A stretch of 64,000 nt of DNA, taken from assembly GCA_946894095.1 (NCBI GenBank), contig OX335642.1:3793021-3857020 (forward strand), given 5' to 3'. Within the stretch, counting starts at the first letter, position 1. Each line of letters begins with the position of its first letter. Source of the stretch: Incurvaria masculella (lineage: Eukaryota; Arthropoda; Insecta; Lepidoptera; Incurvariidae). The position numbers and the translations under genes were made by a program. Shown here piece after piece: positions 34,268 to 44,659 of this stretch. The notes under the pieces were generated by a model that had not been told where the DNA came from, made no database searches, and worked only from the letters and a program-made list of their open reading frames with translations.

Positions 34268-34645
34268 TTTAGATTATGTAACTGGTCATTGATGGCTGAT
34301 ACCACACCCACCGTCATCATATTAGCCCAACACACGACATTCCTCAAGGAATTAGGTGCCATGGCAGCATATTCCCTTTACGAGCAAGGCTAAATTGAAG
34401 TGGATGGGGGGACGCGACTATCTTTTCATCCAATGCGATGTTACCAACCCGGGCGGGCTTAGCCCTACCACCTGGCAGGGGAAGGGAACCCACAGTTTTA
34501 CATTGATTCCGAACCATAGAAAATCTCGCATTCGTGACGAAATGCACTTCTCAAACTCGGAAAGAGAAAAGGCGCGGGGATTTAAACACAGACTTCTGGG
34601 ACAGAAGGCAAGTCCACCCGCCCCAGAGTCACGAGCCGCTATAAA
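34268..34645 (-). repeat. Full-length SINE copy (minus orientation)
   Basis: Spans the whole family layout. The head lies at the high-coordinate end (agcggctcgtgactctgggg; A and B boxes decayed, B box now GTTTAAATCC). The body has 'ggtagggctaagcccgcccg' and 'ggcaccta', and the 3' end has 'tgaccagttacataatc' at about 34270. Overlapping open frames on both strands (34344-34678) are not genes. Confidence 0.8.
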
Positions 34646-35254
34646 ATTCCCATGAAATTTGTGTAGTAGTCCGATCAAAACAATGTGTGCCCATTTTCCA
34701 TTTATGTATGTGTACCAGAAAACATCCGTAGATACTCTGTTGCGATGTGTCTAAACTATCTAGTGTGGACGTGGGCGTCGCCCCCTGCGAAAGGCTGTTT
34801 ACTAGACACGTTGCGCCACCTAGCGGCGAGTAGCGGTGGCGCCTAGCAGCCTTGCGTGTCCTTGCTCCCCGAGCAACTAGTGGTTGTTCCAATAGTCCGA
34901 CTATTTTGCTCTTTACCTCTACTTGGACCATGCGCGTGTTCTTTTCTTTGGCATTGATACAATATTTTGTGGGAACACACACGCGTTGCTAGAATAAATG
35001 CGACAAAACATTCACGCTATTCGACACGAGATGGCGCCAGTTGTGGCCCGTGGATTTTTGTTGTGTGTTATTTGTGACGCACAAGCGTGAAATAATTCCG
35101 ATCGGATTTGTTGGTCTGGTCTAGGTCTAGGGCCAAGGCTATCTGGAGTTATGCCCTCGGGACCGTGCTGGGAGGGAATTACGCTACAATTTGTCCTAGT
35201 TCGGCGCTAAATAACAACTCACTTTGATTTATAGCTAACATTGAATACTTTATA

Positions 35255-35495
35255 GAGTTCCGTACACAAAGGGTGCCAACGGGACTCTATTACTAAGCCT
35301 CCCCTGTCGGTCCGTCTGTCGGCGGGCTGTATCTCATGAACCATAATAGGTAGACAATATATATTTCACAGAGTGTGTATTTCTATTGCGGCTATAACAA
35401 GAAATAGTAAAAAAACATTTTAATAAAAGCGTTATTTTTTGGCATGGTATGGAACCCTTCATGTGCGAGTCGGATTAGCACTTGGCCGGTCTTTC
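35255..35495 (+). repeat. Interspersed repeat family A, copy 4
   Basis: 'agagttccgtacacaaaggg', 'ctattactaagcctcccctg', 'gcgggctgtatctcatgaac', 'gcggctataacaagaaatag', then 'tatggaacccttcatgtgcg' and 'gcacttggccggtctttc'. The tail hairpin is partly broken ('gcgagtcggattagc'). Confidence 0.75.
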
Positions 35496-35499
35496 ATTT

Positions 35500-36640
35500 G
35501 ACATTAGTCAACTGCTGGGTACTCAGTGACCGAATAACAGTGCTCGGGAGCCGGAAATGATACCCGTCATAACCGTTTCAGGTTCGAGGTTTCAGGCTAC
35601 TTTAAGGTGGTTCCGGACTGTCCAGCCTATACAAAGTTTCAAAAGACAGAACAGTAATGTACTTAGTACTACTTAGAGGCACTAATAAATTATTATTGAT
35701 AAATAGAGTGTTACAGCGTATGTGTTAGTGTTATAGAAAAGTTATGAAAAGTTGCGTTTTTTGCGTTTTTCTTAGTGCCTCATAGTCCATTACTACTTTT
35801 GTGTAGTAAATATAAAGTTGTGTAGTATACTTTACTTTGTATGGGTTCGAAGCTCCGTTAACATTGGACACAATTCGGTTTTAGCCAATTAATCGTCAAA
35901 GGGATATTAAAATAATGTATGTACATACAATGAACGACAATCAGGGCCATGGTCGTTGTGTGAGCACTGCTTATGTCCATGTTAAATGACAACACCGAAT
36001 GTGATAAGGTAATGTACATAGTAACGTAACGAACTAGATATCAGTGTTTATTTTTACCGATAAATATTAATTATTATTTTATCTTAATTGTTTGAGACTG
36101 CACGAAATGACCGACGCCGTTTCGTCGGAGAAGTTTGCTTGAAAAACTTACAAATATAGCTGTCCGAAGTAATTTCATAGAATCAGGGAAATTGATTCGT
36201 TTTTTTTCAAAACCGTCTTGAAAAACACGTTCCGTGTTTTGATTATTAATCCCGAAGTCGCTAATAATTAAAAACAATTAACTGCTCAAGGGTCTTTGGT
36301 GTTTGCGCTGGCAAGGTGAGAATTTATGTTACAAGGTATTAAAATAATGTTTTCACACAAAGGGGTACCAATAACCCGTACGTGTGTAAGCAGTGGCAAA
36401 CAAATTTGTAAAGTTATACTAAGTGGGCGTTGGAAAAAAATCAGCGAAGTTTCTTGACAGTTCTTCTTCGCTGTGAATGCTGAACTGGCTAATGATAAAA
36501 TATAACAAATCCGAGTGCAGTGTGCTGCGCTGCCTATGGATGATGAACTAAAAATAATTAAAACAACAGTTGCAAGGTCTACATCTTAATTATTTAAAGA
36601 TTACATTTATGTCTTGATCTGCGGTGTAAGATATTTTTTT
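35500..36640. other. No gene recognised
   Basis: AT-rich; frames are short and undistinguished. 'gaaaagttatgaaaagttgc' followed by repeated 'ttgcgttttt' at 35740-35770 is simple sequence. Confidence 0.5.
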
Positions 36641-36649
36641 TAAGTATCC

Positions 36650-36734
36650 TGACATGGATGGCTAATACCACACAACTACCGTTATGATATTAACGTAATA
36701 CACCACATTCCCGAAGGAATAAGGTGACATGGCC
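36650..36734 (-). repeat. SINE, first half (interrupted copy)
   Basis: 'atggctaataccacacaact', 'cacattcccgaaggaataag' and 'gtgacatggcc'. The copy resumes at 36939 after the inserted MITE. Confidence 0.75.
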
Positions 36735-36938
36735 GGGGACGCATCATAAAGTCCAAAAAGCACAAGGTCCAAAACCCATACCGTCCAAAACACTAATGAA
36801 TACGGAACTTTTTCAATTAGGTTAGGTTAGGTTAGGTTAGATTATAATATTTGCATTTATAAATATATGCAAAAATACATACTTTTGGATGTTCTGGGTT
36901 TTGGACCTAATTATTTTTGGACTTTATGAAGGCGACCC
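36735..36938. mobile_element. 204-bp MITE with 8-bp target duplication, carrying TTAGG repeats
   Basis: Flanked by ACATGGCC on both sides (36727-36734 and 36939-36946), it interrupts a SINE exactly at its 'catggcc' motif, so empty-site logic supports the boundaries. Ends: GGGGACGCATCATAAAGTCC on the left; GGGTCGCCTTCATAAAGTCC on the right, reverse complemented. A 16-bp perfect core, TCATAAAGTCCAAAAA, is present in both arms. The arms extend about 50 bp and each holds three GTCCAAAA-type motifs. The 8-bp duplication points to the hAT or P superfamily, but the termini match neither classic consensus. It is non-coding. Confidence 0.85.
36817..36840 (+). repeat. (TTAGG)n telomere-type repeat
   Basis: Four full TTAGG units followed by TTAG, inside the MITE at 36735-36938. 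TTAGG is the ancestral insect telomere repeat. Short (CCTAA)-type units also occur near 37785. Confidence 0.85.
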
Positions 36939-37000
36939 ACATGGCCCTCCCCTAATGAGCACGGCTACACTAAAATTGATGGTACAAATAATACGGAGGG
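36939..37000 (-). repeat. SINE, second half (interrupted copy)
   Basis: 'acatggccctcccctaatga' and 'gcacggctacactaaaattg' continue the SINE body broken at 36734. Confidence 0.7.
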
Positions 37001-37014
37001 CCCATTGCATTTCC

Positions 37015-37130
37015 TCCCGTGCATCTGCTCCGGATATCTAAAACTGTACTCATTTACAAGGTGGTAGGATTAACCTCGCCCGGGTTGGTACCATCACATT
37101 AGATGAACGATGGTCGAAGCAGCGAAAAAA
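37015..37130 (+). repeat. SINE fragment (plus orientation)
   Basis: 'acaaggtggtaggattaacc', 'cgcccgggttggtaccatca' and 'cgatggtcgaagcagc', opposite in orientation to its neighbours on both sides. Confidence 0.65.
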
Positions 37131-37164
37131 AAAAGGGCCGGAACCCACACAGCACAATCAATAT

Positions 37165-37320
37165 GACTTATTTTATGTCACTGGACATTAATGGCTAATA
37201 ACACACTGCCATGATATTAGCCCAACATCTCAATGGATCCCGGTGCCATGCCAGGACCTTCCTCATAATGTACGGCTACATTGAACTGAATGGAAAACAC
37301 AGACAATTTGTATTACTTGA
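37165..37320 (-). repeat. SINE fragment (minus orientation)
   Basis: 'tgtcactggacattaatggc', 'cggtgccatgccaggacctt' and 'gtacggctacattgaactga'. Third SINE piece in 700 bp. Confidence 0.7.
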
Positions 37321-37710
37321 CTTTACAACTTCCTTGTTCTGTGGCTAGTTGGAGTGTGTTCGAGTTTCCCTGGCGTGACCACTTGATGGAGGAGCGCCGG
37401 GCTGGGGACGGGGTGGCCGTGACATTGACATTTGGCGCGACGGACGCCGCGAGGGGCCATAATGGATTACCGGAGGGGAATCATTAATTGAAGCCAAGTA
37501 GGCGGGGATGGAACTCGTTAGGCGGACCTCTACGTCTTCTAAGATCCTATAATGGTCGTGTAAGGATGTTGCAAGGGCTAATTGTACCGCTAGATCGTCG
37601 AGTAAGGGTGTGTTCGTTCGTCGGGCGTGTGACGTGTGACGTGTATCGTGATTCGCTAGCGGAATATCGTACGAATATTAGTTGAAGAATATTTAACACA
37701 TAGGTCCGTT

Positions 37711-37728
37711 TAATAATAATAATAATAA
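37711..37728. repeat. (TAA)n microsatellite
   Basis: Six TAA units. Confidence 0.8.
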
Positions 37729-37832
37729 AATGATTTTAAGATATCCAGATATCTAGTCATCCCATCTGGCAACCCTAACCTCACCTAACCTAACCTGTGG
37801 ACCCGTGTGGCCTGTTGGTGCGCTTACAGCAA

Positions 37833-38117
37833 CGAGTGAGCAAAGACGGAGATGATAACCGAAACGCATCAGTATATCGGTAGCGTAGCCAAGTTTAAGT
37901 AATAACATACACTGACGGTGGCGCCGGCCAGTCAGTTCGCTTACGAAATCGCTCACTCCTGATGTTCTACCATTTAGTGCAACACCTTCGGTGTCGCGTG
38001 TCCCGAATTCGTAAACGAACTGACTGGCCGGTGTTACCGTCAGTGTGTTTTCACTATAAATTGGCTACCCTGCCATACGGATGAGTTTCCGTCGCGTCTC
38101 CCGTCCTTCCTTACTCG
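37833..38117. mobile_element. Long-armed palindromic MITE, about 285 bp
   Basis: Arms of about 115 bp. Left: 'cggtagcgtagccaagttta', 'acactgacggtggcgccggc' and 'cagtcagttcgcttacgaa'. Right: the inverse, 'cgtaaacgaactgactggcc', 'accgtcagtgtgttttcact' and 'atacggatgagtttccgtcg'. The loop is about 50 bp ('ccatttagtgcaacaccttc'). Related copies occur at 49211-49725 and, decayed, at 32.0-32.4 kb. It is non-coding. Confidence 0.8.
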
Positions 38118-38394
38118 ATGACGATCACTTGATTTCGAGTGAGATTAATTAGCCCCCGAGACTGTTCTTGCGAATAGTCCACGAGCTGACTCCGACTTTA
38201 AACATAGGAACTGATTCCATTGTGATCTTGAATGACGTTCGGGCTGTTAGCGAATGTTTTGTGGTGGCACTTGTAAAAAACCTGTGTAGTTCTAGCCGTC
38301 GCCGCCGCCGGCGTAATGGCGCGCCGTCGATCAACGTTTTTGCGTGGATCTCTCGCCGCGTGAGTCACCGGCCGACTCTTGCGGTCGCCGGCTC

Positions 38395-38810
38395 GCCGTG
38401 CCGAGCACCGCCACAATCGCTGAAGAGAAAATGCAGAAGTGTCGTTGTGGTCGTTACTCGCGCCGCCGCCGTATGGACAATTTGTGCATATGAGCGTATG
38501 GAAAGCCGCGACTGAATGTGCTCACAAACCCTCCGATACGCCCCCGACTATGTTTGCTGCTGCACGCCCACTGAAGATAAAGGAAGGAGAAGTGGCATGC
38601 GCGCTCGATATCGCGTCGCCGCCGTATGTTCAAAGTGATCATATAATTGTATGGGAATCCGGTGCAAAAAACTGCGTTCATCAAGTCAGTTTCCACCCAC
38701 AAAAACCCTCCAATACGTCCGCGACTATGTTTGCATGTGGCATGCACGTTTAAGTTGGGTTGGCAGTTTTTAAAAATTATAGACGGCGGGTCTCTTAGTA
38801 AGCGCGTTAG
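38395..38810 (+). repeat. Dispersed family X, two tandem diverged copies
   Basis: Two segments share a layout. The first has 'gccgccgtatggacaatttg', 'gcgtatgg' and 'ccctccgatacgcccccgac' (38395-38560); the second has 'aaggagaagtggcatgcgcg', 'tcgccgccgtatgttcaaag' and 'ccctccaatacgtccgcgac' (38565-38750), then 'gacggcgggtctc'. Related copies lie at 47210-47480, 50145-50275 and (inverted) 32430. Open frames (38168-38515, 38439-38753, 38454-38885) have no coding signature. Confidence 0.65.
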
Positions 38811-38813
38811 ATG

Positions 38814-39472
38814 ACATATCTCCTTACTTTTATCTACGTACAAGCCGTACGTTAGTTTTAGAAAATTGGAGACAGCTAGTCTCATATTAGGTACATCTCC
38901 TTACTTTTAACTGAGTACAAGCCGAGAAAATTAGAGACAGCTGATCTCATATTAGGCACATCTCTTTACTTTTATCGACGTACAAGCCGTACTTTAGCTT
39001 TAGAAAATTGGAGACAGCTGGTCTCATATTAGACACATCTCCTTACTTTTATCTGAGTACAAGCCGAGAAAATTAGAGACAGCTGATCTCATATTAGGCA
39101 CATCTCCTTACTTTTATCGACGTACAAGCCTTACTTTAGCTTTAGAAAATTGGAGACAGCTGGTCTCATATTAGACACATCTCCTTACTTTTATCTGAGT
39201 ACAAGCCGAGAAAATTAGAGACAGCTGATCTCATATTAGGCACATCTCCTTACTTTTATCGACGTACAAGCCGTACTTTAGCTTTAGAAAATTGAAGATA
39301 GCTGGTCTCATATTAGGCACATCTCCTTACTTTTATCGACGTACAAGCCGTACTTTAGCTTTAGAAAATTGGAGACAGCTGGTCTCATATTAGGCACATC
39401 TCCTTACTTTTATCTGAGTACAAGCCGTACTTTAGCTTTAGAAAATTGAAGACAGCTAGTCTTACATTAGGT
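38814..39472 (+). repeat. Tandem array with alternating 77/65-bp monomers
   Basis: Nine monomers in the order L S L S L S L L L, starting at 38814, 38893, 38958, 39035, 39100, 39177, 39242, 39319 and 39396. L (77 bp; first 79) reads 'acatctccttacttttatcg', 'acgtacaagccgtactttag', 'ctttagaaaattggagacag'. S (65 bp) lacks about 12 bp after 'acaagcc' and has its own variants (ctgag, attaga, ctgatctc). Three L-S pairs form a 142-bp higher-order unit. The monomer resembles the 3' end of family X. Each monomer holds a near-palindrome, GAGACAGCTGGTCTC. Confidence 0.93.
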
Positions 39473-39551
39473 ACATGTCGGTACATCTGTTTCCCGGCAG
39501 TAGATTCGCTGTCTATTAGACAGGTAGACTTGGCGATGGAAGTTCATTTGG

Positions 39552-39790
39552 ATGAATATTATGCGAAGTGACTTTACCGGACAAGTTCCACTATTCCTAG
39601 AACATTTGATAGCTAATTTCGGACATGTAGAGCTAATGGGTGACAAGAGAATGACGAAACAAATCTACAGAGCAGAGGTGGGTGGAATCGTCGCCGCGTC
39701 GTGCCCGGGTGGTCTGGAAGACCTACCGCGACCAGATTTATGTAATAGTTACGACACAATGCACACCCGTAATAGTAAAGCATGTATGGA
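39552..39790 (+). pseudogene. Non-LTR reverse transcriptase C-terminal relic
   Basis: The frame reads FGHVELMGDKRMTKQIYRAE followed by VGG. This matches the 'W.GHv.RM...R.tKqiY.AEv.G.R.RGRPr..W' tail of insect endonuclease-RT non-LTR elements. After VGG the similarity moves to the +1 phase (SPRRARVVWKTYRDQI), so a one-base shift breaks the gene there. Upstream RT domains are missing. It lies 80 bp beyond the tandem array. Confidence 0.65.
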
Positions 39791-39804
39791 TGTGAGCAAG
39801 TGAC

Positions 39805-40885
39805 GAAAGTATGCTTGCGAAGCGTTTTCAATGGGGCAGTTTACTCCTCAAATCAGAGCAGTTTCTTTGCTCCGAGTGTGATCGCGTATCAATTTGCTTT
39901 CCGTACATCCTTGTAAAGAGATTATTAAATTATTTCTTAATGAAGCTTCCAAATATCATTAATGGGAAAAGCAGCTGTGACTGGAGTTATTACTCTTTTC
40001 TCTTTAGTAACTGCACCTATTTACTGCTCCTTCGGTAGTTCGAAAGATTGACATTGTCAGATAAACTGTCTGAAGTGTACCTGAGCGACCGTAGTCTGCC
40101 GGCGATTAAAGTTGTTCGTCGTATCGGTAAATTGGATAGAGAGCAGCGGGCAGATCGCTGTGTGAACTCTTAACGAATGTCTCTGAGAGGTCAGCCACTA
40201 GAGGAAAAAGTGTACACCAATATTACCAGTAGTTAATATTACGACGATTACCTTGTGATTTCCAGATTCCCAAAGACTATCAAAGGTTCATGGAGATTTG
40301 CATGCTTCTCAAAGGACTAGCAAAGATTCTGGGATTACGTAAGATTAATGAGGGCCACAAGATTCCTAGGAAAATTTAAAATAATTTAAAACATGAGCAT
40401 AGATTTCGAATGAGCAAAAAAAAACCGCCTGCAAAGAAAATTAAACTCATCCTCCCGATTTTAGAAGAATACTGGAAAAACATTTTTCACGGCCCATTTT
40501 TTCGGATGAGCAAAAAAAAAAGGTCCTAACATTTTCAGATTACTCTGACTCCCGCCTAATATTACCATGAATTTGAAAGAATTCCTCCCAGATTCTCCTA
40601 ATATTTCCAGTTTACCAAACAATTGTACACCAGATTCCCTAAGTGACTGACCCCTCGAATCTCGAAGGCTATCTTCAGTTTCTAGAAGCAACTGGCGGCT
40701 GAATTGTTTTCAAACTTCCGCTCATTTCCGAGAATTAATCGTTCACTTTTAAACCGTCTACTAAAATTGCCCTCGACATGAGCCATAATTTGGAATTTGT
40801 TGAACTCAAACTAGAGGTCATATTATGCTGTCCACTTTCGCTGTGCTCGAGTCTGCTTTGCAAATTATGTATACCTCCATTGAGT
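39805..40885. other. No gene recognised
   Basis: AT-rich. Two 'gagcaaaaaaaaa' runs at about 40411 and 40508 share flanks ('cgaatgagcaaaaaaaaacc' and 'cggatgagcaaaaaaaaaag'). Nothing else is supported. Confidence 0.5.
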
Positions 40886-40889
40886 TTAG

Positions 40890-41420
40890 CTGAATTCTCG
40901 GAGGTGCGAGGGAGATCGCACCATCCGCACGAGTGTCGAGCGAGAAGGGCGCCGGGCGTACCGGACTAGCCGGAGCCGGCGCGGGCGCAACAGGTTTCCG
41001 TCAGGTGCGCGCGCGACGAAGACAGATGGCGCTGGCCCGCTGCGCCGAGCGGGGAATGCGACCGGAAGGAGCCAATGTCGGGTTGAACAGATCAGTAAAG
41101 ACGGAGATGTTGAGTTTCCCATGATTTCGCTTAGTCGTTTGGTCGCGTAGCTCCTCCGAAGTTCCCCACCGCCGCGCCGCCTCCGCGCCGCTCCACGCGA
41201 TAAGCCGCGGAGGTGCGCGCGCGCAGGCAGCGGAGCGTGCGCTCGCCCGCCCCGGCCAGTGACGTGCCGGCCGCCGAGTCGACCGCTCATCCGAGGCTCC
41301 GCGCTCGGTGCACCTTCCGCGCCGCGTCCAGTGCCGTGATCTCGTGATACCCTGTGCTCTAGTAGAAGGTTAGATCCGGTGTTGTATTGTGTGATGTGGC
41401 AAGGTGATGCGCTTGGATTG
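40890..41420. promoter_or_regulatory. CpG-rich island, possible promoter / first exon
   Basis: About 450 bp of CpG-rich sequence flanked by AT-rich DNA. Frames are open on both strands (191 codons on minus, 63 on plus) because stops are rare, and none has a family motif. An ATG at 41025 on the plus strand begins MALARCAERGMRPEGA but stops by 41124. 'gtggcaag|gtgatg' at about 41403 is a possible donor. Direction of transcription is not decided. Confidence 0.4.
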
Positions 41421-41424
41421 TACC

Positions 41425-43675
41425 ACGTCGGCGCTGCGATGCGGATGCGCCTTATCGTCAAAGTGTTGCGGTGCCGGAGCTAATCTAGTCTGCACATTGT
41501 TATGCTTTTGATATTAAGTACCTGAGGTTATAATCTCGATTTGAACTTTGACAATGCTTGTGTTGGCAATATTTTATCTTCAAATTTGTACCGGTCCAGC
41601 GCAATCTCGCTCCCGGTATTGACATTATGTTTCCGTATACCATTAACTTCGTTTTTACACCATCATGCCCCTGCAGTGGCTTCGAAGTCGATCTCACGAT
41701 TCAAAGCGAGGGGAACGTAATGCGTCTCTATGGTTTTTCTGGTTTTTTTTTTCTCTCGATCGAGCGGTGCCGTCGGTCGCGGCACGGTTCGATGCCTCCT
41801 CTGACAATCGAGAGGGACTTACGAATCGCCAGAGCGTTCAATTCGCATTCGCATTGCTGAGATCGTGAGGTCTGTCCCCGCCTCCCTTGACCCGGTTCGC
41901 TTCGGATGGCGATGAAAATCGCTCCGACTTTGAGATGTATTTGTTTTCGTTTCCAGCTGAATAAACGCGGCCTCCTTCGAGACGCTCGGCCTTTTCGTCC
42001 AAATCGTTGATGGATGTCGAATTCTCAGCAATATTTGCGAGGTATCGGCGCGGAAATTATCCGAGAGTCGAGCTGCCATATCGCGCAGTAGTCGTCGTAA
42101 GATAAGCGGCATCCATTTCGTTTCGATGTTATTTCTCTATTCCCCCAGAGAGCCTTTCCGAGATGAACTTTCCCAAAGACGCTTTTAAATCGGCTCGTTA
42201 AAACCGAACTCTACATTCGTTCGTGACTCTTTCGCCATCGTCTCCGTCGCGACGGAGCGGGCGTCCGTTAGCGTGTTTTTGTGAAGAGCGGCGATCTTTT
42301 GTGTTCCTCGCACGGAACGGATGACTCGAATCCGCTGACACCTTAACAATGGCTAAAGATGTATTCGCGATTATAACATCCGTTCATTTCCTTTTTAGTT
42401 CATTCCTTGCGCAAGATAGTCAGGCAACTGGCTATTTTGTAAATATTCGTTTAAGATCCTGAGAAATAGGGACCAGGTTTTTGCTAAAACATATCCTTTT
42501 TTAACCAACTTCAAAAAAAGGAGGAGGTTCTCAATTCGTCGGAATCTTTTTTTTAAATATAGTTTGTCAGTAATTTTTTGGTGATACTGTCGCTTTTGTC
42601 CGTTTATATGTGCAATCTTGTTCATAACTGAATTGTATTATTATTATTGACAGTATATTTATAAATTCAAAATTATAGGTTATTGATCATTACACTATTA
42701 AATATAATAAAATTAAACCTAAAACTGGATCAAACCTAGGGAGGTCCCATCTGAGAGAAATTCTGTGAGCCGCTTTGAGCTACAGAGACAGAAACTTCGT
42801 AATCTCGTGTTCGAGAGTAGGACCGCTTTCTGCATCTGACATAAGAATATTTTTTATGTTAATTTTATATGACGCCGTTCAATTGGATAATTTATCTATT
42901 CAACTTCTGATGATATCAACATTGTGCAGGTACAGTCGGACCCTAATGAAACCCCAACCAACCGTAACGCCGTATTAGCGACGGCCACAATGAAGCGATG
43001 AATCACCCGCAAGTGTTCGCTTGAAAAGAATGTAATTAAAAGAATGACTAAATAGCTCTTTATAACAGTACTGAGTTGTAATCCGCTATAAGAGATATCA
43101 TTAGTAGCACAAGCAAAAATTTAAGCCGCAACGCACGTGAATTGTGAAGTGAAGTAACCTTGGGTGAATTCAGGCCATTTGGATTTCCTAAGCGGCGGAT
43201 GTCATGGCTCGATTGGCACACGCCATTTTCACTCCGTTCCACGGACGCCATTCAATTCTGTCGGTAAAGCCTCGCGGCCGTTGACCTCCCATGGCTCGTT
43301 TTCCATTCCGTATTCCGTTTCTTTCGCGGTCTCGTGGTTGTAGGTATTTGTTGCGTTATCATGATCTGTTGGCAACTTTGTTTCAGTGATTATTCATTCC
43401 GAGTCCACTACATTCCGAAAATCCGCCTCTTGCTTTTGTCTGATTTTTAAAACTTCTCATCAACCTTCATTTCTCATCAAAACATATTTTCCGGCTCTAA
43501 ACCATCTGCTCCGCTTATTCAAGACTGCTTAATAATTCAAGATATTTTTGGACGCCGAGGTCGCATGGTTTTCTTTATTGGGTTAATTTGAAGTTTTCCC
43601 AGGCCATATTACCCAAAACTGGCCGCATGACCTTTTTTCTCGTTTGAAAACTCCTTTTCCGTTTTTCGCCCCTTT
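41425..43675. other. No gene recognised
   Basis: Medium-GC sequence to about 42330, then AT-rich. A fragment of the 'aaaaggaggaggttctcaat' family lies at 42495-42555. Confidence 0.45.
42495..42555 (+). repeat. AAAAGGAGGAGGTTCTCAAT family copy
   Basis: 'ttaaccaacttcaaaaaaag' then 'gaggaggttctcaattcgtc' and 'ggaatcttttttt'. Best-preserved of three copies (also 6335 and, inverted, 57985). Confidence 0.65.
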
Positions 43676-43679
43676 CCGA

Positions 43680-43870
43680 TTTGCCGCCATTCCCGTAGGA
43701 CTATTCCGGAGTGACATTATAACCATTCCGGAAGTACAAACTATAATTATTCCTGATTTATTCGAGTGCCGCAGAACCGGAGGTCACTCCGGACTTGTGG
43801 AGTAGAAATAAGAAGGCATTTCTCTTTGGAACCGGAATGACCCATCGCTGCTTTGCTGTGCTATCAACGT
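43680..43870. repeat. Diverged duplicate with 56280-56480
   Basis: 'ggactattccggagtgacat', 'ggaggtcactccggacttgt' and 'ggaatgacccatcgctgct' have counterparts in the same order at 56.3-56.47 kb. ATTCCGG recurs several times. Class unknown. Confidence 0.5.
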
Positions 43871-44659
43871 CTTTGTCACAGATTGTGTGATCAATCACGA
43901 AGCCGTTGTCGTGATTATGAGGACGCTTCTCACATGCGGACGGAAGCCAACGCGGTGACTCGATCTTTTCCCCGGCTGGATGTGTCGCTTTCGTCGTCAC
44001 TTACTTCCGTCGCGTCTCGTGCCCGCTAGAAAGTTTTCCCACTCGGCCCTGTCGCGAGCGGCCCGACGAACGTAACCCACGCTTCTAATTATTGCTGCAG
44101 CTAATGTCGACATTTCGGCTGTGGGTGTCCGCGACTTTCATCACTCTGCCGTTCCGTCTTTTCGCTTGGCTCGTTTCGAGTTCGTTTTGCTTTTGTTGTT
44201 TGTGAAACCGCCTCCACTTATTCTTGTTTGTTGTTACAAAAACAATTGAGAAACTCGATATGATCCGTGTGTCCGTCTTGCTGTCCGAAACGATCGAAAT
44301 CGAATTCGTGTTTCGATCGATGCTAAGGTTACTCTACCTACATCAAGGCCCGAGTATAGATAAAAGTACATGAAATGTAGTTCACCGTGAGTATAAACTG
44401 CGAATAGCAAGATGACAGCAATGCTCTCCTACCTAAATTATCATTGGGCGAAGCGAGTATGACCAAAATTCGAATTACCGTTGGATACCCTCAAACCGTA
44501 TATCGATGTTCGGGAATCAGAAATGGTACCGGTGATGAATGTATTCACCCATATTAATATAATATTTTCAACGGTCGTAATAAATACTGAAATAAAGATA
44601 CGATCTAAATACTACCTAATTAAAAAGATTAGTGTGTGCACTTCGGATTAACATTGAAA

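Noticed and set aside
34344..34678. Protein-like frames at 34.4-34.7 kb
   Set aside because: They lie within a full-length SINE.
38814..39472. CRISPR-like array
   Set aside because: Monomers are contiguous and nearly identical over their whole length with no unique spacers, in a eukaryotic context; it is a satellite-type tandem repeat.
40886..41461. 191-codon minus-strand frame in the CpG island
   Set aside because: Arg/Gly/Ala-rich with no motif. Frames are open on both strands because the region is CpG-rich.
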